DNA from: Parabacteroides sp. PH5-46
Lineage (GTDB): Bacteria; Bacteroidota; Bacteroidia; Bacteroidales; Tannerellaceae
Direction: 5' to 3'
Assembly: GCF_029892785.1 (NCBI RefSeq)
Contig: NZ_JARXXA010000001.1
Coordinates: 372,001 to 436,000, forward strand
Length of the DNA stretch: 64,000 nucleotides
Shown: one piece after another, positions 43,032 through 53,100 of the stretch
How the letters are laid out: each line of letters begins with the position of its first letter
Numbering within the stretch: the first letter of the stretch is position 1
Made by a program: the position numbers and the translations under genes
The notes under the pieces: model-generated
The model's input: the letters and a program-made list of their open reading frames with translations, nothing else
Told to the model about the DNA's origin: nothing
Database searches by the model: none

Positions 43032-43595
43032 ATGAATATAGATCAGATTATTAATAATATATATACGCTGCCGGAGGCGTCTTTGTCGAGGCTTAAGGAG
43101 CATATTGTGGAGGTTCGTTATCCGAAGGGGCATATATTAATGAAAGCCAATAAGGTAGAGCATTATCTTTATTTGATAAAGAAAGGGCTTGTACGGGCAT
43201 ATACGGATTCGTTGGCGAATGAGCTTACCTTTTGGTTTGGGAAAGAGGGGGATGCAATTATTTCTATGAGTAGCTATGTTGAGAACCAAAGAGGGTATGA
43301 ACATATCGAACTGCTGGAAGACTGTGAGTTGTACGAGGTGGATTCAAGGGACTTGCAACAGCTCTATTTTGAAGACATACACATTGCCAACTGGGGTAGA
43401 AAGTTTGCAGAACAAGAGCTCATTAAAACAGAAAAAAGATTCATTTCCAGACAATTCAGGACTGCATCGGAACGCTATAAAGAGTTATTGATAAATAATC
43501 CGGACCTAATACAAAGAGTACAACTCGGACACATCGCTTCGTATTTGGGGATTACACAAGTCAGCCTGAGCCGGATAAGGGTTGACATTAAATAG
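43032..43595 (+). CDS. Crp/Fnr family regulator
   Basis: A 187-residue regulator of the same subgroup as the protein at 39676. The jelly roll includes VRYPKGHILMKANKVEHYLYLIKKGLVRAY and the C-terminal helix-turn-helix VQLGHIASYLGITQVSLSRIRVD. Cys appears only at one position, so no Fnr-type Fe-S cluster is expected. It has its own promoter and precedes an SMR transporter gene by 69 bp, matching the regulator-plus-efflux pattern seen at 38331-40251. The effector is unknown. Confidence 0.87.
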   Translation: MNIDQIINNIYTLPEASLSRLKEHIVEVRYPKGHILMKANKVEHYLYLIKKGLVRAYTDSLANELTFWFGKEGDAIISMSSYVENQRGYEHIELLEDCELYEVDSRDLQQLYFEDIHIANWGRKFAEQELIKTEKRFISRQFRTASERYKELLINNPDLIQRVQLGHIASYLGITQVSLSRIRVDIK

Positions 43596-43664
43596 CTTCA
43601 TTTTTTATCTTATGTAAAATTTTAATCCATTCCCTATTACGACCTTTGCCGGAAAATAATAGGT

Positions 43665-43991
43665 ATGAATTGGGTAATATTAATTGTTGCAGGTTTATTT
43701 GAAGTAGCATTCACCTCTTGTCTGGGAAAAGTAAAGGAAACTTCCGGAACGGAGATGTACTGCTGGCTGGTTGGTTTTTTCATTTCATTAGTCATTAGCA
43801 TGTTGTTGTTGATAAAGGCTATCCAAAGCTTACCGATAGGAACAGCCTATGCCGTATGGACCGGAGTAGGCGCCGTTGGCACTGTATTGATGGGAATTTT
43901 CTTTTTCAAAGAACCCGCCACCTTCTGGCGAATCTTCTTTATCATTACATTAATCAGCTCTATTATCGGTCTGAAATACGTTTCGCACTAA
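43665..43991 (+). CDS. Small multidrug resistance family transporter (SugE/Gdx-like)
   Basis: A 108-residue protein with four membrane helices. The essential Glu is in AGLFEVAFTSC at residue 13, and GTAYAVWTGVGAVGTVLMG is the family signature in the third helix. Such proteins work as antiparallel dimers. The VWTG form of the third-helix motif is found in both quaternary-ammonium and guanidinium exporters, so the substrate cannot be told here. It follows a Crp-like regulator and precedes an ACT-domain gene by 18 bp. Confidence 0.9.
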   Translation: MNWVILIVAGLFEVAFTSCLGKVKETSGTEMYCWLVGFFISLVISMLLLIKAIQSLPIGTAYAVWTGVGAVGTVLMGIFFFKEPATFWRIFFIITLISSIIGLKYVSH

Positions 43992-44009
43992 TTAAATAAA
44001 GAATGCAAA

Positions 44010-44402
44010 ATGATGAATGAAGAATTGAGCAGATTATTAAAGTCTATAAAGCCGAAGATCAATCCAGGCGATTATGTGTTCTGTGTTGTTAAAGACCTGT
44101 CATCGATCAACATTGAGGATATTACTTGTTTTTTTAAGGAAGAAGAAGGTGTGACTCTTATTCTCAAAAGGGAAATAGCGGATAAACTACAATTGGATTA
44201 TTCTTTTATAGCCGCCTGGATTACACTGACGGTTCATTCTTCCTTGGAAGCAGTTGGACTTACGGCAGCTTTCTCTAATGCTCTGTCTGCTGCTGATATC
44301 AGTTGTAACGTCGTTGCCGCTTATTATCACGATCACATATTTGTCAAGAAAGAAGATGCCACAGAAGCAATGAATGTCTTAAATAACCTTTCTCTTTTTT
44401 GA
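44010..44402 (+). CDS. ACT domain protein (DUF2241-like)
   Basis: A 130-residue cytosolic protein. The N-terminal PKINPGDYVFCVV and the following EEEGVTLILKREIADKL match small ACT_3/DUF2241 proteins. The second half (AAWITLTVHSSLEAVGLTAAFSNALSAADISCNVVAAYYHDHIFV) is a typical ACT fold with the ligand-binding Gly region. Function is unknown in this group; amino-acid binding is presumed from the fold. Its 3' end overlaps the convergent EamA gene by 24 bp. Confidence 0.85.
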   Translation: MMNEELSRLLKSIKPKINPGDYVFCVVKDLSSINIEDITCFFKEEEGVTLILKREIADKLQLDYSFIAAWITLTVHSSLEAVGLTAAFSNALSAADISCNVVAAYYHDHIFVKKEDATEAMNVLNNLSLF

Positions 44403-45272
44403 TACAATCCGGAGTAGATTATCGGATAAAACAGTTAGTAAAACAGCTATAAGAATCAGGGAGATTCCCAACAGCAAATAAAAGGTAAATGTTTCGTGAA
44501 AGATGATAACACTAACGGCTACTGCTACAAGGGGTTCCATGGATCCTAATATAGCTGTTGGAGTGGAACCGATGTATTTGATGGCATAGACCAGGCATAT
44601 AAGTGATATAACAGTTGTAACCAAAGCGAACAACGTCAGGTTTATGCCTATTTCAAAAGAGGGTATAGCCTGAAAGTTACCGTCAAACAATGATTTACAC
44701 AAAAAGAAAAGGGTGCAAAAAGCCATCGAATAAAAGGTAACTTTGGTTCCTTGCACATGTTTCAGGTTAGACTTGTTCACGATAACCATGTAAAGGGCAT
44801 ACGTAAGCGCTGAAAGGAAAACAACAGCAAAGCCTATAAGCGGAATCCTTTCTGCTCCACCATTCAGAGACAATACTCCTAAAAAGGCCAAGAATATAGC
44901 TCCCCATATTACTCCGGATATCTTTTCTTTAAAGCCCAAACCCATAATCAAAGCTACCAGTATCGGGTAAAGGAATAGTATTGTGGAGGCAATACCTGCC
45001 GACATATAATCATATCCGGTAAACAAAAATAAAGCAGATCCGGAATACATCAGTCCGAGTATTGCCAGCATCCCACCCTCTTTCCATGTAATCTTAAAAT
45101 CAACTTTCTGGTAAAACAAGAACAGGCCGATCATGATTGTACTAAGCAAGAAACGGTAAAAGAGAGCCGTATCAAAAGAAAAATCTGTTTGCTTAAGCGG
45201 AATAGCGAATAGCGGTATCAATCCGTATGTAATAGCAGACAAGGCTGCCAGTATATAACCTTTTATCCTCAT
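44379..45272 (-). CDS. EamA/DMT family membrane transporter
   Basis: A 297-residue protein from ATG 45272 with ten hydrophobic segments in two EamA halves. The first starts GYILAALSAITYGLIPLFAIP. The second includes ALTYALYMVIVNKSNLKH and GSMEPLVAVAVSVIIFHE, which is the conserved E-P segment near the end of the family. These carriers export or import small metabolites. It is divergent from nothing nearby: the GlxA-type regulator gene upstream is on the same strand, 45 bp away, so they may be one operon with the regulator first. Confidence 0.88.
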   Translation of the reverse strand: MRIKGYILAALSAITYGLIPLFAIPLKQTDFSFDTALFYRFLLSTIMIGLFLFYQKVDFKITWKEGGMLAILGLMYSGSALFLFTGYDYMSAGIASTILFLYPILVALIMGLGFKEKISGVIWGAIFLAFLGVLSLNGGAERIPLIGFAVVFLSALTYALYMVIVNKSNLKHVQGTKVTFYSMAFCTLFFLCKSLFDGNFQAIPSFEIGINLTLFALVTTVISLICLVYAIKYIGSTPTAILGSMEPLVAVAVSVIIFHETFTFYLLLGISLILIAVLLTVLSDNLLRIVSKKRKVI

Positions 45273-45316
45273 TGTCGATATCAATCTTTTTGCGCGTGCA
45301 AATGTACGCTATTTGC

Positions 45317-46339
45317 TCAGATAAGCTTAAGGTTATCGGAAGAAAAAGTCGTTCTGAAACTCTTTCGATACCCGGCAGGAGATAGTTGCATACATTTAAA
45401 GAATACCTTGCGCATATTGTCGGGAGAGCCGAGTCCGCATAATTCGGAAATTTCTTTCAGTGATAAATGTGTATCTACCAGGTATCTACAAGCCGTCTCA
45501 ACCCTTAGTTTGTTCAGGTATTTAGCAGGAGTAATCCCTGTTTCCCTCACAAATGCCCTGGAAAAGTTTCTGGGGCTCATAGAAACGATCTCTGATAAAG
45601 AGTCGATTGTTATATCTTCCTGCAAATGTTCCTGAATCCAATAGCAGGCTTCCTGTATGGGTTTGTAATCCGTATGTTGGTGAGTTAGGATAGAACTATA
45701 CTGGGATTGGCTGCCGGGGCGTTTTAAATAGAGCACCATTTGTTTGGCCACTTCCAAGGCAACTGTCTTCCCAAGATCTTCTTCTACCAGAGCCAGGGCT
45801 AAATCCATACCGCTGGATATTCCTACCGAAGTGTATATATGATCATCTTTTATGAAGATAGGATCACTGTCTACTTCTACTTCCGGATAATTGCTCTTCA
45901 GCACATGGCATTTCTCCCAATGGGTCGTTACCCTCCTATCCTTTAATATGCCGGCTTCGGCCAAAAAGAAACTACCTGTACATATCGAGCAGATTCTACG
46001 CACCTTCCCTGATTGTTCCCCTATCCACTTAAGGACATCCCCGGATAGTTTATATGCTTCTATCCGAGTGTTTGAAACACCCGGTATAATCAGGGTATCA
46101 ATCGGATAATTAATTGTTTTAATATTTTCGGAACAAAGCATCGTTACTCCCGATGCCGTACGCACATTCTTCTTTTTATCAACCGATACGGAATGGAGTT
46201 CATAGCTGAAATCTGTTTTCTTCTCCTGGGTTTGAATATATTCTATGGCTTGGGAAAAGACTTCATAAGGGCCTGTTATATCCAATAAAGTAGCATCAGG
46301 TATAATCAAGAATACGATATGTCTAATACAACTGTTCAT
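45317..46339 (-). CDS. GlxA-type regulator: DJ-1/PfpI-like domain plus AraC helix-turn-helix
   Basis: A 340-residue regulator from ATG 46339. The N-terminal DJ-1/PfpI-like domain (about 5-190) carries the elbow SICTGSFFLAEAG and the later HWEKCHVL. The AraC-type DNA-binding domain (about 235-325) includes SMSPRNFSRAFVRETGITPAKYL and LKEISELCGLGSPDNMRKVF. It is divergent from the CoA-transferase gene and upstream of the EamA transporter on the same strand. A palindrome between the divergent genes may be its binding site. The signal is unknown. Confidence 0.9.
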   Translation of the reverse strand: MNSCIRHIVFLIIPDATLLDITGPYEVFSQAIEYIQTQEKKTDFSYELHSVSVDKKKNVRTASGVTMLCSENIKTINYPIDTLIIPGVSNTRIEAYKLSGDVLKWIGEQSGKVRRICSICTGSFFLAEAGILKDRRVTTHWEKCHVLKSNYPEVEVDSDPIFIKDDHIYTSVGISSGMDLALALVEEDLGKTVALEVAKQMVLYLKRPGSQSQYSSILTHQHTDYKPIQEACYWIQEHLQEDITIDSLSEIVSMSPRNFSRAFVRETGITPAKYLNKLRVETACRYLVDTHLSLKEISELCGLGSPDNMRKVFFKCMQLSPAGYRKSFRTTFSSDNLKLI

Positions 46340-46347
46340 AGACAATG

Positions 46348-46355
46348 CAAATGTA
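46348..46355 (-). promoter_or_regulatory. GlxA-type regulator -7 box
   Basis: The minus strand reads TACATTTG, a TAnnTTTG match, 8 bp upstream of the regulator ATG. The leader is very short and no -33 TTTG is evident. Confidence 0.5.
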
Positions 46356-46384
46356 ATATTCTTTTGGCAGTATCGGACGTATTA

Positions 46385-46421
46385 TTGTCATTTGAGACAA
46401 AGGAAACAGACATTATTTTTG
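46385..46421 (+). promoter_or_regulatory. CoA-transferase promoter with overlapping palindrome
   Basis: TTTG (46391-46394), a 19-bp spacer and TATTTTTG (46414-46421) form a consensus promoter. The palindrome TTGTC-N6-GACAA (46385-46400) covers the -33 box, so a bound regulator would block or recruit RNA polymerase. Confidence 0.72.
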
Positions 46422-46446
46422 CTGGCAATTAATAAATCAATGAATT

Positions 46447-47928
46447 ATGGCAATAGAACGAATTACAGCAAAAGAGGCAGCTTTGCGGATCAAACATAAT
46501 GATCAGGTGGGTTTCAGCGGTTTTACACATGCAGGATGCCCGAAGATAGTTCCTTTGGAAATAGCCAAACTGGCTCAGGAGGAACACGAGAAAGGAAATC
46601 CGTTTGAAATAGCTGTCTTTACAGGGGCATCTACAGGTGACAATATAGACGGCGCACTGGCACGGGCTAATGCCATTAAGTTTCGCACCCCTTACCAGAC
46701 AAACAACGATATAAGGAATGAAATAAACAAAGGCGTAGTAAGCTATTTTGATTTACACCTCTCTTCCCTGGCACAGGACTTACGTTATGGCTTTTACGGC
46801 GATATAGACGTTGCTGTTATCGAAGCATCTGATGTTACAGAGGATGGCAAAATAATACCAACCAGTGGTGTAGGCATTGCTCCTACTATTGTCCGGATGG
46901 CAAAACTAGTAATTGTAGAACTAAACAGTTGGCATCCCAAAGAATTACGGGGAATACACGACCTATTGGATTTGCAAGACCCTCCATACCGTAAAGAAAT
47001 ACCCATTACGAATGTAAAATCACGCATAGGAAAGGACTATATACAGGTAGACTCGGCTAAGATAGTGATAGTAGAAACCAATGTTCCGAATGATGGAGGC
47101 GGCTTTGCTCCTGTAGATGATATCACCTCCCGGATAGGGAAAAATACAGCTGATTTTCTGGTAAATGAAGTACGTAGGGGAACCATTCCGAAGAAGTTCC
47201 TTCCTATACAGTCCGGAGTAGGAAATATAGCCAATGCCGTGTTGGCAGCTATGGGAGATAATAAGGATATTCCCAACTTTGAAGTCTATACGGAAGTTAT
47301 TCAGGATGCCATCATTGATTTGCTGGAAAAAGGGCGTATTACTTATGCCAGCGGGGGGACGCTAACAGTAAGTAACCCGTATATAGAACGAATCTACAAG
47401 AATCTTCCGTTTTTTAAAGAACGGATTGTACTACGAACTTCCGAAATATCCAACAATCCGGAAGTGATCCGTCGCTTGGGTATCATTTCCATGAATACTG
47501 CTATTGAAGCGGATATTTTCGGAAACATAAACTCTACACACATCACCGGAAGTAAAATTATGAACGGACTGGGTGGATCGGGTGATTTCACACGGAATGC
47601 CTACCTCTCTATATTCTTAACTCCATCCACCGCCAAAAATGGAGATATAAGTGCGATTGTCCCGATGGTATCGCATGTAGATCATAACGAACATTCTGTT
47701 AAAGTGATTATTACGGAACATGGAGTAGCCGATCTGCGCGGAAAATCGCCTAAAGAAAGGGCTGTTTGTGTTATCGAAAACTGTTCGCATCCCGACTATC
47801 GCCCGCTTTTGTATAAATATCTGGAAAGTGGAGCCAAAGGCCAAACCCCCGTTAACTTACAAAACGCCTTTGCTTTTCATAATACTTTTATCAAAACCGG
47901 AAGCATGAAAAACACTTGTATTAGCTAA
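46447..47928 (+). CDS. Acetate/succinate CoA-transferase family protein
   Basis: A 493-residue class I CoA-transferase of the acetyl-CoA hydrolase/transferase group. Typical segments are VGFSGFTHAGCPK near the start, GVGNIANAVLAAMGD and NFEVYTEVIQD with the likely catalytic Glu at residue 283. ASGGTLT and MVSHVDHNEHSVKVIITEHGVADLRG follow. These enzymes exchange CoA between succinyl- or propionyl-CoA and acetate, which suits a fermenting Bacteroidales that makes acetate, succinate and propionate. It has its own consensus promoter and is followed by array D. Confidence 0.9.
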   Translation: MAIERITAKEAALRIKHNDQVGFSGFTHAGCPKIVPLEIAKLAQEEHEKGNPFEIAVFTGASTGDNIDGALARANAIKFRTPYQTNNDIRNEINKGVVSYFDLHLSSLAQDLRYGFYGDIDVAVIEASDVTEDGKIIPTSGVGIAPTIVRMAKLVIVELNSWHPKELRGIHDLLDLQDPPYRKEIPITNVKSRIGKDYIQVDSAKIVIVETNVPNDGGGFAPVDDITSRIGKNTADFLVNEVRRGTIPKKFLPIQSGVGNIANAVLAAMGDNKDIPNFEVYTEVIQDAIIDLLEKGRITYASGGTLTVSNPYIERIYKNLPFFKERIVLRTSEISNNPEVIRRLGIISMNTAIEADIFGNINSTHITGSKIMNGLGGSGDFTRNAYLSIFLTPSTAKNGDISAIVPMVSHVDHNEHSVKVIITEHGVADLRGKSPKERAVCVIENCSHPDYRPLLYKYLESGAKGQTPVNLQNAFAFHNTFIKTGSMKNTCIS

Positions 47929-47943
47929 CGATACACCACTTAA

Positions 47944-48031
47944 AAAAACGCATGCGTACGTTTAAAAAATCGCATGCATGCGTTTTTATAATTGCAGCCA
48001 TGCGTTTTTTTAATTGCATGGCTGCAATTTT
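47944..48031. repeat. Array D: four tandem 22-bp palindromic units
   Basis: Units at 47944-47965, 47966-47987, 47988-48009 and 48010-48031 are 22 bp each. Unit 2 contains AAATCGCATGCATGCGTTTT, identical to unit 1 of array B at 17337-17356. Units 3 and 4 carry ATTGCAGCCATGCG and ATTGCATGGCTGCAAT, the latter nearly palindromic. The rest of the gap to the sigma factor gene (48032-48199) is AT-rich without a gene. Confidence 0.85.
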
Positions 48032-48199
48032 TTCTTCATATAACTTGTTGTTACATATCGTATAGTAGCCTGTCATTTTTACGACTGCAATGCCAATCAA
48101 AGTATTTTCGTTAAAAAAATATTAGAAAATATAATAAGTAGTCCGTATCTTTAAAGAATATTATTATTATAATTGTATTTGAATGAGCTTTTATAGCGG

Positions 48200-48769
48200 A
48201 TGAGTGAAGAGATAATAAACAGACTACACCTTGACGATCACCAGGCAATGAAGCAGGTGTTCAGGCTGTATTATGCTCCATTATGTAATTATGCCAAACG
48301 ATATGTAGAAAGTATTACTATTGCAGAAGAAATAGTAAGCGATGTGCTATATAAAATATGGCAAAACAGACACTATATACAAGCAAAAACGTTCCGGGAA
48401 TATTTATATACGGCTACTCGCAATACGGCTATAAATTATCTGACACAGCAACAAAACCAACGCAGACTGGCTGACGAATGGGCGGAACAACTCCGGCATG
48501 AATTGATAGACGAAACACCATTAAACGATCTTATTTTGTCGGAAATAGAAGTAAAATATCATGATTTAATCAATCATTTACCGGAACAATGCCGAAAGGT
48601 TTTTTTGTTGAGCAGAACCGAAAACCGCACCTATGAAGAAATAGCTACCCAGATGAATATATCTGTCAATACCGTAAAGCATCATATAAAAGTAGCCCTA
48701 CAGAAACTACGGGACGGATTAAGCGAATTTTTAATCTGGTTTGCCCTTTTTATTGACTATATTTTTTAA
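48200..48769 (+). CDS. ECF sigma factor (Bacteroidota FecI-like)
   Basis: A 189-residue sigma-70-like factor. Region 2 (about 12-75) has YYAPLCNYAKRYVESITIAEEIVSDVLYKIW and FREYLYTATRNTAINYL. Region 4 (about 120-175) has LPEQCRKVFLLSRTENRTYEEIATQMNISVNTVKHHIKVAL. The next gene is its FecR-type anti-sigma factor and SusC/SusD genes follow, the standard trans-envelope signalling arrangement. It is expected to turn on the downstream SusCD operon when the transporter is loaded. Confidence 0.93.
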   Translation: MSEEIINRLHLDDHQAMKQVFRLYYAPLCNYAKRYVESITIAEEIVSDVLYKIWQNRHYIQAKTFREYLYTATRNTAINYLTQQQNQRRLADEWAEQLRHELIDETPLNDLILSEIEVKYHDLINHLPEQCRKVFLLSRTENRTYEEIATQMNISVNTVKHHIKVALQKLRDGLSEFLIWFALFIDYIF

Positions 48770-48840
48770 TTTTTTTCTCATACCACCTACCCACATTCTT
48801 TTCTCAATTGTATATATATTAAAGTAAGATAATTATTTAA

Positions 48841-49935
48841 ATGAACGATCTGCTAAATGATTCCATATTAAATTTCCTTTCAAGGAAAGAATCTCCCGAA
48901 GATATACAGAAATTACGGGAGTGGCTGGATGCTGATCCGGCACACAGAGAGCAACTTAAGCAATGGCTTAACGTTTGGGATATGGCGGAAACGCTCGACA
49001 ACACAGAGAAGTATCAACCGGAAGATGCATATCAACGCTTTATATACAGATTGGAACAAGATGCCTCACTTAAAGCCGATACATCTAAAATACATCAATC
49101 CAAGAAGTCTTATTTATCGACTCTGCTTCGTATTGCGGCTGTATTTATTATTAGTTTTTCTTTGGGAACAATCTCACATATATATTATTCAAAATCTCCG
49201 GCAAAAGCCACTACTTATGTAGAGAATATCATCCCCTTAGGCTCAAAATCCGAAATTAAATTACCGGACGGGAGTATCGTATGGCTAAATGCCGGAAGCA
49301 AGCTGCGCTACCCTACCGACTATGGGAAGACAAGCCGTGACATCTTCCTGGAGGGAGAAGGCTATTTTAAAGTTGCTAAACAAACAGATAAACCTTTTAC
49401 TGTCCATACGGCTATGATGAAGGTAAGGGCTTTGGGTACAGAATTTAACGTAAAAGCCTATCCCGACGAACGAGTGGCGGAAACAATGCTAATCAATGGA
49501 AAAGTAGTTATTGATAAAGGAGATAAGCCATCAACAATTGAAAAGTCTGTAGAATTAAAGCCTGGACAGAAGTTTTCCGTCGCGGCCTATATGGATTCTA
49601 AACCGGAAGAAGAGACAGACCTGCAACAAGAAATATTAACTGCTCCGGTTATAAAGCAATTACCTGCTGTTGTGGCCAATGCAGAAGTATCATGGAAAGA
49701 GCGTAACTGGCGGATTGAAAGAGAAGAACTGCAAAGCCTGGCTGTAAAACTTGAACGAAGATATGATGTAAAAATACAAGTAGATGATCTATTGAAAAAC
49801 TATAGATATTCCGGAACGTTGAAAGATGAATCACTGGAGCAGGTGTTAACCGCTATGCAATTATCCTCTCCTATACTGTTTGAAGTCAAAGGAAAAAATG
49901 TGCAGATTTATGTTGACCTGAAAAAGATGAAATAA
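48841..49935 (+). CDS. FecR-type anti-sigma factor
   Basis: A 364-residue inner-membrane protein. The cytosolic N-terminal part (1-90) binds the sigma factor. One membrane helix lies near 98-118 (LRIAAVFIISFSLGTISHIYY). The periplasmic FecR domain follows (IPLGSKSEIKLPDGSIVWLNAGSKLRYP, FLEGEGYFKVAKQTDKPFTVHT, VRALGTEFNVKAY). The C-terminal DUF4974-like domain (LAVKLERRYDVKIQVDD, YSGTLKDESLEQVLTAMQL) is the part that contacts the STN domain of the transporter. It sits 71 bp after the sigma factor gene. Confidence 0.93.
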   Translation: MNDLLNDSILNFLSRKESPEDIQKLREWLDADPAHREQLKQWLNVWDMAETLDNTEKYQPEDAYQRFIYRLEQDASLKADTSKIHQSKKSYLSTLLRIAAVFIISFSLGTISHIYYSKSPAKATTYVENIIPLGSKSEIKLPDGSIVWLNAGSKLRYPTDYGKTSRDIFLEGEGYFKVAKQTDKPFTVHTAMMKVRALGTEFNVKAYPDERVAETMLINGKVVIDKGDKPSTIEKSVELKPGQKFSVAAYMDSKPEEETDLQQEILTAPVIKQLPAVVANAEVSWKERNWRIEREELQSLAVKLERRYDVKIQVDDLLKNYRYSGTLKDESLEQVLTAMQLSSPILFEVKGKNVQIYVDLKKMK

Positions 49936-50019
49936 TGTTTTTTGTTAACTATTAAAACAAACTATATACTGTTAAAACAAAAGCCTATGATACAGCAATG
50001 ATGAACACATTTTAAAAAT

Positions 50020-50046
50020 TAGCAGGATGCTGAGAACATCCTGCTA
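50020..50046. repeat. Hairpin in the leader between anti-sigma and SusC genes
   Basis: TAGCAGGATG (50020-50029) and CATCCTGCTA (50037-50046) form a perfect 10-bp stem. There is no T-run. It may protect the end of the upstream mRNA or lie in the SusC leader; no other feature is seen in 49936-50130. Confidence 0.55.
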
Positions 50047-50130
50047 ACGAGAATAAAGGAACCCAAGTTTTTCACTTTCGACGGCAGAAAACAAAGGTTC
50101 GATTGTCTAATAAATCAAGTACAAATGTAA

Positions 50131-53100
50131 ATGAAAAAATCAAAAACCCACATGTATTCATGCCAAAAATCGGGATGGATACTACAATTCTTCAGAATCA
50201 TGAAATTAATGTTTGTGTTTGTTATGGCAGGTCTATTGTCTGTCCATGCAGAAGTTTATTCGCAGGTGTATTCAGTCTCCATGAAAAACGCACAACTTAG
50301 GGAAGTAATGCAGAAGATTGAAGACCAGAGCGATTATCGCTTTTTCTTTAGTGATGACGTGACTGATCTTTCACGCAATGTTCAGGTAAATGTAGTTGAT
50401 GCAACGATTGATCAGTTATTGAACAACATTCTATCACCACACGGACTGGGATATAAAATTATGGATAACCTTATTATTATCAGTCCTTATACAGCTTCCA
50501 AGCTACAGCAAATGCCTACTATTACCGGAACAGTGTTGGATGCTTACGGGGATCCGTTGGCTGGTGTTACTGTAATAGTAGAAGGTACCTCTATCGGAAC
50601 CATTACTGATAATAACGGAAAATACACAATCAATGCAACGCCAAATTCCACCCTGGTTTTCTCTTTCATTGGTTTTGCTACACAACGCATTGCAATCGGG
50701 CAAAAAACAACAATAGATGTCAGACTGACCGAAGATGCGCTTGAAATGGGAGAAGTAGTTGTTACGGCATTAGGTATTAAACGCGAGCAAAAAGCTATCG
50801 GATACGCCGCACAACAAATAAAGGGAGATGAGATTATACGTGCCAATACGGCTAATATAGCCAGTGCATTATCCGGTAAAATAGCAGGGGTAAACATTAA
50901 CAATGCCAACCAGTTAGACGGAGGATCTTCCCGTATTGTGATTCGTGGTAATAATAATATACAGGGAAATAACCAGCCTTTGATTGTTATTGACGGAATG
51001 CCGTTAGAAAATAATCCTTCAGTGAATATAAGTAGCGGCTCCACATCAGAAGCCACAGATAAAGTACGCGACTTAGGCTCAGGACTGAACTTCATCAATA
51101 ACAATGACATCGAAGACATGAGTATATTGAAAGGGCCGGCTGCTGCAGCTTTGTATGGTGCACGTGGGGCGAATGGTGTAATCCTTATTACGACAAAAAA
51201 GGGAGTTAAGAAGGAAGGCCTGGGAGTAGATTATTCATTTACTACAAAGATAATCAACCCATATAAGTTTCGTGACCAACAAACAGAATATGGTTATGGA
51301 GGTTTGCATTATCCGATGTATTCAGCAGTAACCAAATACCAGCAAGATGCTGATGGCAACTATCTGTATCCCAAAAACACATGGGCTGATCCCAGATGGG
51401 ACGTTGTTTATGGACGAATGCCGAATGGTTATATGACCTATGATCAGTTCTCCTGGCATGCTTACTCTATGTCGTGGGGGCCTAAGATGGACGGAACAAT
51501 GGTGAAATGGTGGGATGGAGAGATGCGTCCACATGTGGCCGATCCGGATTATGAAAAATACTATTACAAGAACGGACATACAAATACGCACAATGTATCC
51601 TTCTCCGGAGGTGGAGAGTTTGGTACTGTTCGCGTAGGGCTAACCCGTGAAGACCATAGCGCCGTAATAGATAACAGCGACTTTAACCGTACGGCAGTTA
51701 CATTAGGTGCTAATCTGAATATATCCAGAAAATTGAAAGCAGAAGTGTATGCCACTTACAACAACTATGATCGTCACAATATCATCGAAATAGGGGGCGA
51801 CAATGACGGTATAACCAAGGCTTTTTATATTTTCCCGTCCGACTATAAACCTTCATTGGCACATGCCAATTATAAGAATGCAGACGGTTCTCGTCCGGGT
51901 CGTAGTCAATACTACGGAGATGGCGGACAAGGACATTACATATTCTGGAACTTATATGAAAACTCCTACGATTACGAACGCGACCAGCTGTTAGGTTCTG
52001 TAAAACTAACCTACAGCCCTGTAGAATGGCTTTCATTCTCCGGACAGGTAGGTTTAGACTATCACGTAGGGGATATTGTGAATAAAAGAGCGCCTATTGA
52101 TATTTATGGCTTGGAATCCGGTTATTATCAACACAAATTAAACAAAGAATCAGTCATTAATGCCGACTTCATCGCTACAGCCCGGAAGAATGACCTGTTT
52201 GTTGATAAATTTAATGCCAGCTTCTCTTTGGGAGCTACCCGTTGGGATCGTAAATACTATCAGATGGAAGGACAAACATCCGGAAAATACTTTAAAGATC
52301 CCTATATATATACCTTTGGCAACTATGACCTGAGTAAGCAAAGTGGCGTTATTCAGAGCGACCAGATACCGGTAGAAGATATCCTGAACAAACGAATCAA
52401 TTCGGTATACGGTTTCCTTGATTTAAGTTATGGTGATTTTATTTATGCGCAGGTAACCGGACGTAACGACTGGTCTAGCACTTTACCGCTAGGAAGTAAC
52501 TCTTATTTCTATCCGTCGGCATCGTTGAGCTTTGTTCCAACTGCATTACTAGACATGCCAAACTGGTTTAATTTTGGCAAAATACGTCTGGCCTATGCTA
52601 GTGCAGCTACCGATGCCGACCCTTACCAGGTAGTACCGACTTACCAGACAGGCTCATTTGGAGGCGCACCGATTGCCGGACTCAGAGAAACGATTCCTCC
52701 AAGCAACCTGAAGCCGCAACGTGCCGACTCGTATGAGTTTGGCTTGGGATTATCTATGTTTGAGCATCGTTTCAACTTCGACTTTACGTATTATCATACC
52801 AAGTCTTACAATCAAATTATGGCAGGTCCTGTTCCCAGTTCTTCCGGCTACAACAGTGTACGTTTCAATACCGGAAAGATGGAGAATAAAGGGATTGAAA
52901 TAATAGCTGGTTATCATGCAGTAAGGAATAAGGATTGGGATTTAAGATTTGAGCTAAACCTGGCTCGCAACAAGAATAAGCTACTTTCCATGGGCGAAGG
53001 GGTAAATGTGTTTGAAATCGGACAGATATTCTCCGGTAATGGACCGATCATCCAGGTAGAAGTAGGTGATAGCTATGGAAATATCTATGGATGGGATTAT

